Position numbers and translations under genes: made by a program. The notes under the pieces were generated by a model. The model was not told the origin of the DNA. It was given only the letters and a program-made list of their open reading frames with translations, and searched no databases. Of a DNA stretch of 64,000 nt, positions 30,319 through 57,489 are shown piece by piece (within the stretch, counting starts at the first letter, position 1; each line of letters begins with the position of its first letter). Source of the DNA: Notospermus geniculatus (Eukaryota; Nemertea; Pilidiophora; Heteronemertea; Lineidae); NCBI GenBank assembly GCA_002633025.1, contig NMRB01001080.1, positions 166,458 to 230,457 on the forward strand. The letters are read 5' to 3'.

Positions 30319-31430
30319 CTCACTAATAGCTCTACAGGCGCCTGTGATATAGCGTAGTGTCACCGTGTATTAACAGACGGCGCTACAACTCAGACAACTT
30401 GTGCCCGCCGGGCAATATTTTTCGCATGTCTCCCTTTAAGACAAGCAGGCTTACAATTGATATCTGCGGAGTGGCATGAACCAAAATGTCAATTTCAATG
30501 TTAATTTGTTTTTCCTTTGACACAGTTTGGGCTATTTCTGTGGGACTACTGTAATCCCAGTAATGTTGGCCTCCAGATTTCATCTAACATTTTTGTGTAA
30601 TCGCTGCTTTTGACATCCACTTAATCTGGCGATTTCAAGGTTACATGTAAAAGTAATTTCCATTAAATTTTAATTTCCACATCCATTTATTCTGGTGGTT
30701 ATTTGTTGAACGGAAAAATGGGACATATTTTCAGACACGTACGAGCAACGGTTATCGAGATACAGACGTTTAAAGATTGGCAACCTTACGAAAACATAGG
30801 TAGAATGTGACTATTACATCACAACTTGCATCTTTGGCTCTGGCCTGTTTCTCTCACAGACATTTTGAAACAAGCAAACCTATATGAGGCCTCCAGAATG
30901 AGTGGCTTGGCACCAGTTTTGGCTGCAATTTCGCGGAGCTAGGCACCTTTTTGTCAACACACGCGAAATTCACGATGCACAATGTACACTTTTCAAATTA
31001 ATCCGGTAGCGAAAGTGTTAAGAAGTTTTATGCATACAGCCCCTGGTTTTTAATGGGCCCAACACGACATGCGGACAGTGGACACAACATGCCGACAGTG
31101 GAGTTCTTCTAAAGGATGATAAGGATGATATGCAGCAACAAGGAATTAAATGTTCATTCCAATAATTTATTCATAAAGAAGCAGTGATATTTCATCGATA
31201 ATGAAAATAAGCAGAAGTTGGACAAGTTTAGATATCTAGTTTAGCACGATTGCAGCAACCAAGATTCGCAGATGCATCATATGTGAGGTGGTCTGGGAAA
31301 ACCCATTGCCTGTGCACTAATCTCCTGCTACTGTTTATCTGTTACGAAGTACATTTCAGCTACCGGGGTATTGAAATGTGCAGATTCACCAAGGCCATTT
31401 TACTTTCCTCAAGGTGACATCCGACGGCGC
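30319..31430. other. Intergenic sequence between YIPF1 and FARSA
   Basis: Non-coding apart from one possible exon: a strong acceptor (tttttcctttgacacag, ending 30526) opens a 72-nt frame ending in TAA at 30598-30600, in the phase YIPF1 needs. Its peptide is not the aromatic-rich tail that I expect, so I do not accept it as the last exon. The words acatgcggacagtgg/acatgccgacagtgg repeat at 31070-31100. Confidence 0.4.
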
Positions 31431-31433
31431 CCT

Positions 31434-31690
31434 GATAGCTGATTGGTTATCACGTCCGCTCAGCAAGCGGCAGGTCCCGGGTTCGAATCCAACCCAGGCC
31501 ATATGGGACTTCATTCCTGGCTCTTCATGTCCGTCACCCTAACCCTAACCTTGTTTCTTTGCAAGGGCAAGTAAAAGACTCCAATCCATCCATGTGAGGA
31601 ACATGAGTAGCTTGAGATGGCCTCCTCCGTACTTGCCAGGGCCAATAATGCTATAGCTTCGGCCCTGACAGAAATACGAAATACAAATCC
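31434..31690 (+). mobile_element. tRNA-derived SINE
   Basis: The head is tRNA-like: gatagctgattggttatcac gives a pol III A box and gggttcgaatccaac a B box. The anticodon arm ccgctcagcaagcgg is imperfect, so this is not a functional tRNA. The body includes ttcattcctggctcttcatg, gtaaaagactccaatccatc and gaggaacatgagtagctt, and the tail is tacgaaatacaaat. A reverse-strand copy of the same body is at about 45590-45830. Confidence 0.8.
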
Positions 31691-32664
31691 AATGGGTCTT
31701 CCTAGACTGCCTCACATATTTGAGAAAATTAGGTGACTATTTCTTATGACTGAACTGCAAAATTTGGAAACTTGCGCACGCACTTGTGTGCATCGGTTAG
31801 GCAAATTTGAATTTTATGACCAATCACGCCTTGGTTTGCCTCTCACTACTACCGGTACATGTAGACAAGCATGTATGCACAAAATCTCTACACCAAGATG
31901 GCGGTGGGCCATCAAAAACGATGAATTTAGTCAACAAATTCATGTGACCTTACATAACGTTCAGGATTTTCTTTCGGATGTAGGCATATTTGTTATACTC
32001 TAGTACATCCTATTATGCTGACCTGCAACATCCAAGTCTTCAATACTTGATCCATAACAAGAGACCGAGGAAGATAATCGGGAACCGTTGACTACCATGG
32101 ATGAGGTGACACTGCCGTAAAAATCCATATTGGATACCATTCAGTGTCTGGTATGTCAGTTTCATATTGAAAGCAACACAGTATTGCTCAGGGACTTTAT
32201 TCATGAAGCATTCATAACCCGCTCTGACAAAAGCCATTTTCACTGAGTTCAGGTAAAGACTCGGCTTCTCCTCCCTTGACCTTCACGGAAGCAAACCACA
32301 TTCCATGTTCAACGTGCCGTGTGCAAAAAATTGATTTCCCCGGTCCCAAAAATAGCAACCAATCACAGCAAAGCTTGCATTATGTCAAGGCTGCCATTGG
32401 CGTCCATGTTGTTGTTGACATCCAACACCCATTTTTTTCCGGTAATGACGCTGACCAATCAAAATTTGATAAAATGACATGATTGATATTTTTTCTTCAG
32501 TGAACGACGACTTCCACAACTGCCGAAACAGGGCGTATGAATAAATTATCGCAAAAGAAACGAGGCTTCTGATTGGGTGCATGAGAAAATCCCAAAGTGT
32601 TGAACACAGAATCTGGCTGCTTGCTGCAGAGTGTAGGAAGAGGTTAGCTGATTTCACACGATGC

Positions 32665-32860
32665 ATTATGCAGCATGGCAAAAGCAGACGCATGTCGCTC
32701 TTAGCTTGGCACGTTGAGACCAAATGTTTGTCTGTCTATTATGAAATCTGAAACAATCTATTTCTTCCATTCTCTCCTGGTGTCCTCTTAGTTCGTTGAG
32801 GCTCACCTTCTGAGCAACATGCGTCTGCTTTTGCCAGAGCAGGTCACATATTTTCATTTG
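32665..32860. repeat. MITE-like element, family A, copy 2
   Basis: ggcaaaagcagacgcatgtc opens and gacaacatgcg-like text (acatgcgtctgcttttgcc) closes the element. The interior has gttgagaccaaatgtttgtc and ccattctctcctggtgtcct, as in the copies at 2545 and 36445. Short frames here on both strands are shadows. Confidence 0.65.
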
Positions 32861-33003
32861 CAAGCACCCTATGTGCATTCTCAGCCTCGTCAACTTACAA
32901 GGGCTTCTTGAATAAGGTCCCAGGATAGCTAGCGCAGTGCCGCTACCTACTGACAATAAAGTCCCTTAACGGGAAGTAAAAATCCATTGCACCGAGATTT
33001 TCC

Positions 33004-39431
<6,428 letters not shown>

Positions 39432-39877
39432 CTTGCATGTCTTGCAATGTATTGCATCATGTGTGCATGTGTTGGCTATATGCCGAAATGGAATTGATGG
39501 TTTATGTAGCGGTTTTGTGACGTCACGCAAACGCGATAAGGCTGTTCTAATCCTATTACCATGCGGGAGTTAATTATGCTGGTTTCCGGCTTTGTCTATA
39601 CTCCTGCGTTCCGGAGTGTAGGTGCCAGATGTCGCACTAGTCTGCGATATAATGTAGTCTCGAGCAACATGAGCAATACACCATGACACATTATGTTGTA
39701 AGCACGCATCCAGTGAAGTCTATAGTCTTATTATCTAATGTCCCTGCTTGAGACTTACTACAATGTATCCTTATATACCAACCATGTATACTGCACAGTT
39801 GTGTAACTGTTAAGCAATACCGGTAGCCTAAATAAGAAAGAATCAAGAAGTTTGTCATATTTCCATTCCATTCCACG
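39432..39877. promoter_or_regulatory. Bidirectional promoter between FARSA and GCDH
   Basis: Only 446 bp separate the two divergent start codons (FARSA at 39431 on minus, GCDH at 39878 on plus). The interval holds a perfect CRE, TGACGTCA, at 39518-39525 within ttttgtgacgtcacgcaaac, close to FARSA, and a GC-richer patch gcgttccggagtgtagg near 39606. No TATA box is obvious. Shared regulation of the two housekeeping genes is an inference from the geometry and the CRE. Confidence 0.7.
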
Positions 39878-48664
<8,787 letters not shown>

Positions 48665-49507
48665 AAATGGCGCAAGATTTTCCAGCTGGGACAGAGTGAA
48701 GAATCATCCCACTTCCTGTGATAACTTTGAGAGTGTTTTATCTTATGATTTTTGCTTTTGCTGGAGGAAGAGCTGTGTACCATGAGAAAAGCAAATGGTG
48801 CTGACAGTTGGTGGTGATTGGAGGTTACATGTGCAATTCCTCAGCTGAGCTTAAAGAAGAGTTAATTTTGCACTGAAGCATGCATCCTCTGAACACTACA
48901 TGTACTTGTGCAGTTCTCCAGCTGTGTTTTGCTAATGCTGAAGCATGCTTTCGCTGAACTCTTACACAGGGCTCCCGCGGATCCTTAAAAAGCATTAAAA
49001 GTCAGGAATTTTTGTTTTCAGAATTAAGGCCTTAAAAAGCCTTAAATATAGAATTTTTTCACTCAGTGGCCTTAAAAAGGCCTTAAATTTGATATAGCTT
49101 CAGTTTCCCCTTCCTAACGACGTTTTTATTCATATCGGTTGAAAACCGCCCGGTCGTCAAAGTCGGGATCCCGCCCTCAGCGCTTACCTTTATGTGTACA
49201 GTGTTACAACATTCTCCTGCGTTAATATTTACCGCAAGTTGCACAACCTACATGAAAACTCCTGACAGCTTGTCCTTAAAATTTTTCCTGGACTGGCCTT
49301 AAAAAGGCCTTAATTTTGCTCACCAAAAAGCTGCAGGAACCATGTTACACAATCCCAGAAACTCGTACCTCATGAAGTACCAGTATTGCACACTAATTGA
49401 AATGAAAATTTCGAGCACCATCTGCAGAATTACAAAATTCTCCTTGACCTAAATTCATCCAAATTGGCCCCTCTTAGAAAAAAGTGATGATTAATGTTAC
49501 CATATCA

Positions 49508-49632
49508 GGGCCCAAATTGCTAGGCTTGCCACCTTGCTAGGCTTAGTTGCCTGCTAAAGTGCCCAGTTTGTACAGGCCGATGTACACAACTAGCAACCAA
49601 CTACGCTAGCAAGGTTTTGTGGATTTGGGCCC
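49508..49632. repeat. MITE, gggcccaaattgctagg ends
   Basis: gggcccaaattgctaggctt and gctagcaaggttttgtggat...gggccc are imperfect inverted ends. Inner cagtttgtacaggccgatgt is related to text at 35376-35395. It is the same broad family as 35345-35446. Confidence 0.7.
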
Positions 49633-49703
49633 GGGTTTCTGATTTAAATCATATCTGAAAACTTAGAGGTGTGGAGCACCAATGTTCAGTCGCAGTTGAT
49701 GCA

Positions 49704-49974
49704 TCAGACCACAGGCATCTCATACGTCTGTCTGTACTTGTAGGGGGAGGAGGGAGGTTTTTGGGGACCCTGGGGCTTACTATACCAGTGTAGCTATACA
49801 CTATAGTAAGCCCCAGGGTCCCCAAAAACCTCCCTCCTCCCCCTACAAGTACAGACAGACGTATGAGACGCCTGTGATCAGACTATGTTATCACAAAGGT
49901 GAGAGTTAGTGATCCACAACCTGAGGGTTTCTGTCCACCGGTAGGTGGCTACCGGGAACGGTAGCCACCTACTG
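49704..49974. repeat. Long near-perfect hairpin and a short hairpin beside it
   Basis: 49704-49883 is an inverted repeat with arms of about 80 bp (left acgtctgtctgtacttgtag, right its complement) around a short centre at ccagtgtagctatac. Mismatches are rare. At 49942-49974 gtaggtggctaccg and cggtagccacctac form a second hairpin with a four-base loop. Confidence 0.88.
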
Positions 49975-51060
49975 TAAGGCTGCTCTAGATATCAGGAATA
50001 ACTAATGTATTTTCGGTGTGCTGCGCCCCTAACCTGCCGCCTCTGCTGCCAGTGGGGCGAAACCAGGGATGGTCTAAGATTAGTATTTTGATGTCTTATA
50101 AGCCGAAAACGGCTGGCCATTGTAAAAATGGATGACTTTAATAAATATATATATATACAGGTATATATATATATACCTGGTACATGTACTGTAGAAAGGT
50201 TGAAAATGTGCAGGACAATCCATAAGAATGAACAATTAAAAGTTCAAGTTCATGTTTGTAGACCACGAACTCTCTATACATACATGTACATGTATGTGTA
50301 TTTCCTTTGGCAGCTAAGACTTGCTCATAATGGATGCGACTACCTGTATTTACGATCTAAGGTTAAATCTTTCTTGGAGGCTATCAGTGTTCTCCACGGG
50401 TTTTGGTGTAAGAGGGACGGCGGTGGGCGTGGTGCCAAAGGCACCGTGCGAGCACCTTCTGATGGAGTCCGGGGGCCTCCCCCAGCGAAATTTGGATTTT
50501 AGGTGCTCTGAGATGCGTTTTCTGAGCATCTGAGATGCATAATCGATAATTGAGCAATCTAAACCATAAATATTAGGGCGGACGAATTTATAAGAGGGGC
50601 GGGCCATTTTTAAGAAGGGCGGATTTTTCCGTCGGTATTTTTAAGAGGGGCAGGCCGCCCTTTTTTAACTGGTGTGGAGAACACTGGGTGATTTCCCTAT
50701 ACATGTAGGAAATTTTGTACTCAAAAGTGACCGACGTTGCCCATGCAGTTGACCTGATGTTTTCTTGGCGTTATCTCCTTCAGATATTAGGTAGTTCTGT
50801 GGATACGTTGCCGAGATTGTGCCAAAGTGTTACCGGTAGTGGCCGACTCTGTTTGCCAACAAACAGAAAACAATATTTCCTTGTTTGATGGGTAGCCTAC
50901 ATGTAACTTGTCTTTTTGAACCAGTGTGTGTCTAATCAATGCAAGTGTTGTTGGAGTGTCGATAATGCTAAAATAAAGTAAATGATTTATAAGAATTTGA
51001 TTCTTGTGGTTATTTCATGAAGTAGGTATTGATGATTCATACCGTTTCATAATTTTTAAC

Positions 51061-53300
51061 TTTTCAAAGAAATCCCACCTTGTATACATGAAAGGCCAGT
51101 CCCAACTCCGTGCTGGTCAAGTGTCAATCTTGCGTGGATAAGTGTCTCAAGTTTGCAGCCAAAATTGCAAAGTTGGGGAGTTGCAATTCACCTGTGCGAC
51201 TGCACAGAACTGGAGTGGGCAAACCCTTCCTCAGCACAACTCCCCGCAACCCCAAAATCATAAATTTATCAATGAATCCTCAACTGCGAGTGATGTTGCT
51301 TCAGTGGCAACATTCAAATCTATTACATGTATGGTAAAATGGCCGTTCTTCATAAAGCTAGCAAATGCTTTTACTACAAGTTTTCCAGTACATTTACATT
51401 GGACCTCGCAGTGCCAACCGGAACACCCTACCAAATCCCGCGAGACTCACAAACCGACACAACGTCACCTGGTTATTTTGGAGGCTTGTGCCCTGTTGTT
51501 CAGGTTGCTCGCAGTGCAAATCTTCAGTATAAGTATTATTTGCTAACTTTTATGAATACCAGCCATTTGTATTGGACTGGACTTTTCCAAAGCCAAAGCA
51601 CTAGACAAGTATCTTGTGTTGCCACATGCGAATCACTGCATGCCTGTACATTTATAATGCATGATTGATAGAGTTTCCAGTCATATGCTGGCACCCACTT
51701 CATCTCCCCTCTTTTCATGAACCCTTGGGCCACGTGTCCATAGTATGTTCCCTTGTGAACCTGTGGCCCTGTGACTTCCAAAGGTCTAAGAATACCCGGC
51801 CCAAGAATGAGCTATGATCATTCTTTCTGTTCCCAGTCAGTCGATCACATGTACCTGCATTCGGGCAGATGTTCCCTGGTTCAACCTATAGGGACGTCCA
51901 CGCAGCAAAACAAGGTTCGTCAGCGTCATGTGTGAGGCACATTCACAAGGTCACAAGTGAACACAGAACAAGGAAACATGCCGCATGGGAACAGCCTACC
52001 GGTATATGGATGCGCAGCCTGTGAGCCCATGAGTTCACAAGCCCTTAATTAAGGGTCAATTTTTTTTTCAAAGCAACGATGTATGAAACCACACATAGAC
52101 ATGTTTATTTCGTTTGATTTTATTTTATTGGCTTGATGTATATTACAAGGCAGTTATAACACAGCACATTTAATTATAAACAATTTACAATATTGGTACA
52201 ATAGATGAGCAACATACACAAACATGTACAAACTCTCATGTCTTAAGGCCTCCATACACTGCATGAAAAATGTCAAAATGAGTCACTACAATAGTCCTTT
52301 CGACAATATTATCTAGCAAAGTGTCACACCATTCAGTTCAGTTCTCGAAAAACATCAGAAAACTTCGACATGATGTGGAATGTTGTCGCATGAAGTCTTT
52401 TCAAACGGACTATTGTTCTGACTCATTTCAACAGTTGTCATGCAGTGTATGGAGGCCTTTAGTGGAACTCCATGATACAACCTTGTCATAGATGTACAGA
52501 ATGGTGTAGCATTACAATACATTAGGCCACGCCAATTTCTTTTCTTGCATAGCGGGCAAGTCTGCCAGAAATGGAATGTAGGAGGGAGGAATAAAAATAA
52601 AAATAAAAGTCCATCCAATTGACAATTTTTTAAATTTTCACAGTCGTGTCGAGAACAAATTGTAGGTGGTGAAAATAAAAATAAAATTTTAAGGAAAAAG
52701 ACAAATTGAACTGCAAGATGGTTTTAAAGACATGAAAGAAGGAAAATTCAATAGGGCTTTTTGGTAGGCATATCAGGAATAAAGTAACACTACAGAGTTA
52801 AATTTATTTAATTCCGATACTACTACACGTATAAATCGCAATAATGAATTACATTAATACTCTGGATGGATGACAAGTCTAATGTATTCGGTGTCCAACA
52901 TTTCCATCACAGAAACAGGACTGACTGCATCTCTACACATTACCTGCTGTGAAAGGCCTCTCATTCATTAGACTCCACAAGTGATTTCAAATTTCCCGCC
53001 TATTACACCATATTAAAGCAAGGTATTTTCTGATTGGCTTCTGCGATTTCCAACTGAGTCAAACAAACTTGATAACTTGGCCCCAAAATGATTAATCTAA
53101 GTAACGCTTGCAATTAAATCAACAGCATACTGAACAAAAGACCCAATTTCAGCCTCTCATAGTGTCCATCATAGCTTATTTCTGCTCATTAGGTCAGACT
53201 GGCTGACCAGAAACATCGTAGGTACACACTTGGCGGGAAGCCAACTCTGGGGGCCACTGTCGATTGTAGCCTATTCAGACAAAACAAGTAAATATATTAT
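51061..53300. other. Non-coding region with repeats
   Basis: 51345-51545 carries the agcaaatgcttttact repeat also seen near 29149. From 52105, tttgattttattttattggc, read on the minus strand, gives overlapping AATAAA signals, so a minus-strand transcript could end here. No minus-strand exon to the right could be confirmed. The phrase ctccatacactgcatg at 52252 pairs with catgcagtgtatggag at 52439, forming another foldback (52250-52456). Confidence 0.45.
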
Positions 53301-53329
53301 CATAAAAATGACCTAGACGGGCAAGCGTT

Positions 53330-53548
53330 ATGTCACTGGAAAGGAAATTTCATCAGGAATCCAACCAAACAGTTTTTGAGGCGATTTCTTTTCATCCCAG
53401 AGAAATAAAACCAAAAGTTCAGGACACTGTAGAGGTGAAAGCTATCCTCAAGTCGGGATCGTCGGTAACCCGCAAGTGCCTTGGAGACAAGTACGTCCTT
53501 CCACCCCAGTTATCTCCGCCGATCTCGGAGATTACTAAGAAGAATTAA
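53330..53548 (+). CDS. Short hypothetical ORF, unrecognised
   Basis: A 72-codon frame from ATG 53330 to TAA 53546-53548. Composition looks protein-like (FEAISFHPREIKPKV, TVEVKAILKSGSSVTRKCL) with balanced charges, unlike the low-complexity frames around it. I do not recognise it. No splice partner could be shown. It may be a single exon of an unknown gene, a retroelement fragment, or chance. Confidence 0.25.
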   Translation: MSLERKFHQESNQTVFEAISFHPREIKPKVQDTVEVKAILKSGSSVTRKCLGDKYVLPPQLSPPISEITKKN

Positions 53549-54885
53549 ATGTAAGTTTAGTCAAAAGGGCACCAAGGCACCTGGGGGAAAGGGCACGACA
53601 AAGTATTGCCTTCATACGTCTTGAAATCGATAGGGCATCACGGCAGTTGCGCGGGGCACGACGGCGAAATGCCATCGTGAAATTCGCACCCTGTCAGGTT
53701 GCTCGATTTCAACAACTTTACGTCAAACTTCTCGAAGAAATGCTACGAAAACACAGTTTTTAAAGTGACAAAAAAATGCCAGACTGTATTTTAAAAACAA
53801 AAACACTAGATAATATTTTCGGCGCATACTTTGAAAATAAAACAGAAAATATTCACGAATCTTTTCGGCGGGAATTTTAATATTAAAACATGCTTTGGAA
53901 AGACTTCGTTTTCGGCGGGAATTTTAAAAACTTTCCACTTTTTCGGGGCGAATTGTCGGCGGGCCCGCTATGCAAGAAAAGAAATTGGTGTGGCCTTACA
54001 TGATTTGGTTCAGAAAATCTTTGGCATACCTAAGGTGTAGTAGCCGTAATTTCAAAATTTCATCTGCCATTAACTACTTGGAAAAATCTTTTTCACAAAA
54101 GCTGATTGGTAACATTCCTAACTCTTGATGGAAGCATCGATGAAGATACATGAAGTTAAAGAAGGAATCTCAATGAAATGGTCCAGGGACCATGTGCTCA
54201 CCTTGGTATAAATATTACCACAGGACTGAATGACAAATCTTCCAACGATCAAATGACAATGGTCAAAATTTGGCACACATGTAGCTACAAATTCACACGA
54301 CTTAAATTTTGATGAGATACCGACGAAAGCCATTTTTTTCAAAATGGCCAACTGACAGCAATACAAAGTAATAGGGTACATATAGATACACAAATACGAA
54401 AAATAAAAACACAATGTCGAAACAAGGTGAAATAGGCCTAGGCCTAGTAGGTCATGTTGGTCCGTTCAACGTAGGTCTGATAAAAATCTGCATATTTTGC
54501 CATTTATTTCTTTAACGATATACTGATGATGCCAATGTGGTGGATATCATGCCACTGCACATTTTGCACTTTGCATCTGGCCACCTGGTGGCCATAAAAG
54601 GAACCAAATTGTGCACAAGGGCTGAAGCATGCAGTCGTAATGTTCAATTTAGAGTACGGTACAACAGTGCTTAGAAAATGTCCGAAAAACCCCATCGCTC
54701 GACAATCCCACACAATCAGACATTGTCGTAAAAGAAAACACCAATTTCAAACCAGCCAAAGTCACCTTCCCCTATTGCAGTGTGTACATCTAGTAGATAC
54801 AGTCATGTATGCTTCAGTGTTGGCAAAACATGTACACACAACTTGTGTCAGTAAAGTTTTTGCTGTGTGCTTATTTGTTTTTCAG
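53549..54885. other. Non-coding region with ggcgggaattt repeats
   Basis: gcgggaatttt appears at 53868 and 53913, and gcgggcccgctatgcaagaa at 53957 mirrors ttcttgcatagcgggcaagt at 52541-52560, bracketing an inverted arrangement of about 1.4 kb. A taggcctaggcctag run is at 54434. The gccaccaggtggcc type repeat is at 54576-54592. No gene is supported. Confidence 0.4.
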
Positions 54886-55436
54886 ATTTACATACCGCCA
54901 CCACTTCATGGAATGGAGAGGACCTGGACAATTTCGTTCGTGTTTGCACAAACACAGTGAAGATTAGAAGGCAAATGCAACATGCTGGTGATTCTCACCA
55001 TATTGCATCAATTGTGTTATCAATGCATCATAGAATATTTTTCGCATGCATGCGGGTACCAAGCCAGAGCATGCATATTATTAATCATTTTAAATGAATT
55101 AATTCCGTAATTAGCTGCTGCTGTCGTTTTTATGTGGGACTGGATGATCGTTGTGCCGAAGTGAACCATCAAAGACAACCCTTGAGAAAATGGCCATCTG
55201 GTTTCCAAAATTTCATCATTATATACTTATTTTACATACCAGGGTAGTTATTAAAAATTTTCTATTCATCGAAAATAAAACACTTCTGAAGCTACATGTA
55301 TAAATTTTAAGTTTTAGCCATTGTGAAAACCTGGTGTAGGCATAATTTGGCCTGTATGCACTTCAAGTCACGAATGGCGCATTTTTGAATTAAAAAGTTA
55401 ATTTTCTTTCGGAATTAAAATTTCACACGGAAAACT

Positions 55437-55740
55437 ATTAATAAATTTAAACATATCAGTAATGTTGACGGCTCGCCCGTGCACCTGGCCATCAACGAAA
55501 ATTGTTTATATTCGGACCCTCAACACCCCAAAATTTTAACAGATTCCGATTTCATTACGACCTGTCCACAAGTACGTAAGACTTCAGAGGCAGACTCACG
55601 AAGAACAAATCATGGAGTTGGAATCTCCTTGGCATTGCATTGCCAACTCACGATTCGCCATGTAATGCCCACATGTATGCCCGTCTCTTGTTAGTTATTG
55701 CTTAAGAACATTCTTGGATTCCTGACCGTCCCTAGTGTAT
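55437..55740 (+). repeat. Retroelement leader or LTR fragment, copy 1
   Basis: Contains tgttgacggctcgcccgtgc, gattccgatttcattacgac, gttggaatctccttggcatt and ttggattcctgaccgtccct in that order. The same ordered words recur near 57490-57770, 61370-61690 and 63230-63520 and in part at 61100-61230, always next to gag- or env-like pieces. They are probably LTR or untranslated leader sequence. Confidence 0.6.
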
Positions 55741-55866
55741 GATAAATGAAATGAAGGAGTGCTACGAACCAAGAATTGTCGCAGTAGACGTCAGAAGAAA
55801 ACCAATTAAATCATTGTGATCTTGTTGTTCACAGGGTTTGGAACCAGCTGACAGCATCTCTGATGC

Positions 55867-56242
55867 TAAACTCCCTACGCAGTTGTGTACCGTGCCCCCT
55901 TCGGTTACCCGCTTCCACAACTGCTTAACTTCTTAAAATTCGCCGCGTTTGGTCAACAGATGGCGCTGAGAGAGTCGACCAATGACAGCGCCGAGCAACC
56001 GGTAACCAAGCTTGCCTGAGACACTTTTTCATTGGCCGAACGGTTCGTAGCCATGGTAGCACAAGAACATCCGTGGCCAACGGGCCAAAGACTTCTGAAA
56101 GCAGCGTGCTGATAGGCTCTAAAACTTGCGCCAGGCCCTGACGCCATCTGTTGACCAAACACGGCGACTTCCACGAAGTAAAGCAGTTGTGGAGAGCGGG
56201 TAAACCGAAGGGGGCGCGGTACACAACTGCGTAGGGAGTTTA
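55867..56242. mobile_element. MITE family C, copy 2, inside a coding-like exon
   Basis: Ends taaactccctacgcagttgt and acaactgcgtagggagttta are inverted. Inner blocks cacaactgcttaacttctta and acgaagtaaagcagttgtgg are as in 43884-44290. The flanks are ctctgatgc on the left and ctcggatgctgg on the right. Confidence 0.85.
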
Positions 56243-56739
56243 CTCGGATGCTGGTTCTGGGGCAGATACTGGTGAAGCAGAAAACCATGATGGTAATATA
56301 ACACATGTCATTGGAATGAATGATGAACCGGAAGATGATCCATATAGTTTTGGTTCCAATGAAGAATTGACCAATTTGTCGCCAGAGCCATCTTCAACTA
56401 CGACGAGTACAATCAATAAGTAGTAACTTTTTTACTTGGCTATTACATGAGGTTGTCATATGCAAGAGAAGTCTTCAGTGAGAGAATGACATGAGTAAGT
56501 CAGCCTCAGGGGAGGAATCACACACCAGCCAGTGCCGAATTGGACCTCCTTTGTACGAAATATCACGCAGTCAGCTTGTGTTCCTCTTGGACTTGGGGTT
56601 CGAAGTGCCAAGAATGTCCAGTATGTTACATGTTTCAGTTTCCACAATTCATCGAAGAATGAGGTGAGCCCTAGTTTCAGTAGTCATGATAGTAGAGTTA
56701 CAGTGTATGTGGCCATCGTGCCCCTTCAATGGGAGACTG

Positions 56740-56917
56740 CAGTGGAACCTCTCTATTAAGGACACCTCTTGGACTGACAAATGCTGTCCTTAATTGAGAG
56801 GTGTCCCGATTACATAAGTTGAAATGAATAGAAACGATCAATTTGGGACTGCATTTCGGTGTCCTTAATAGAGAGGTGTCCTCCTGGCAGAGGTGTCCGT
56901 TAAGGGAGGTTCTACTA
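56740..56917. repeat. MITE family D, copy 2
   Basis: cagtggaacctctctattaa at 56740 and taagggaggttctacta at about 56917 are inverted ends. gaaatgaatagaaac and gtccttaatagagaggtgtc are shared with 48375-48547. Confidence 0.78.
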
Positions 56918-57489
56918 TACCTCCTTTAGAGGACACCACATGTTCGCATCGCAGAACGTCACGAAATTTGACAGCACACTGAAGAAAAGTGCACTCCACA
57001 CTCCATAATGTCATTAAAGATGCGACTCACGAGGCCGTGGGCAGCGTCTGTGATGTGTGAGGTCAAATTTTGTGACGTTTTAGGATGTTGACATCTCTTT
57101 ACCTCAGTGATAGAGAGAAAGTCATTTACTTCTGCCTCGGGTTGAGACCAAACATCAAACAATTTGTAATCCCCAAGTGCTCCGCAGATCTAGCTGCTGC
57201 GGAAAGGGCAGTTGATTAAAATCAATCGCAAAAAAATTTTCATTCAAAAGTACACATATTCTAAGGGAGATCTGCAACTCCTATTCCCTCCCCCCCCCCC
57301 TCTCCCGCCATGTTCCCCAAGCATTTTCTCCCTATCTTCCCAACCTTGTGGATGGAACAGTCATCTTTGCACCAATCTACACACTTCCGCCTCCCACCCA
57401 CTGTACCCTACTCCAGGTTCCACCTCCAGAATACGTGGACATGGGATCAGTCACTCTCCCACCCTCAACTTGTCGCCCCTGTTCCCCTA

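Larger units (their letters stand above)
48665..51060 (+). other. GCDH 3' untranslated region and downstream repeats
   Basis: After the GCDH stop no coding sequence is seen. Possible polyadenylation signal aataaa at about 50973 in gctaaaataaagtaaatga. The interval contains cttaaaaaggccttaa repeats at 48985-49320, the foldbacks listed separately, an (AT)n palindrome at 50140-50178 and a GC-rich block near 50400-50510 (gggggcctcccccag). Whether the transcript really extends to 50973 is not shown by sequence. Confidence 0.4.
54886..56422 (+). pseudogene. Coding-like exons of an unrecognised gene, one split by a MITE
   Basis: A clean acceptor (ttatttgtttttcag) opens a frame at 54886 with TTSWNGEDLDNFVRVCTNT, with a possible donor at 54956/54957. 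A second acceptor (ttgttgttcacag) opens at 55835 with GLEPADSISDA. MITE family C (55867-56242) then intervenes, and after it the frame resumes with SDAGSGADTGEAENHDGN and ends in DDPYSFGSNEELTNLSPEPS... at TAG 56420-56422. The text after the MITE is acidic and Ser/Thr-rich, with low codon bias against it being chance. I do not recognise the protein. Joining the two exons is a guess; the interruption would introduce a stop within the MITE. Confidence 0.35.

Noticed and set aside
30527-30600. Terminal YIPF1 exon after a strong acceptor
   Set aside because: Phase and acceptor fit, but the peptide does not resemble the expected C-terminal tail. Kept only as a note.
31434-31505. Functional tRNA gene
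   Set aside because: A and B boxes are present, but the anticodon arm is imperfect, the acceptor ends do not pair, and a second diverged copy with the same body exists, which marks it as a SINE.
50128-50533. ORFs of 124 and 70 codons downstream of GCDH
   Set aside because: They cross an (AT)n palindrome and a GC-rich repeat block and have no protein-like pattern; treated as untranslated or repeat sequence.
53330-53548. Confident new gene
   Set aside because: Protein-like composition only; no start context, splice partner or homologue, so listed at low confidence.
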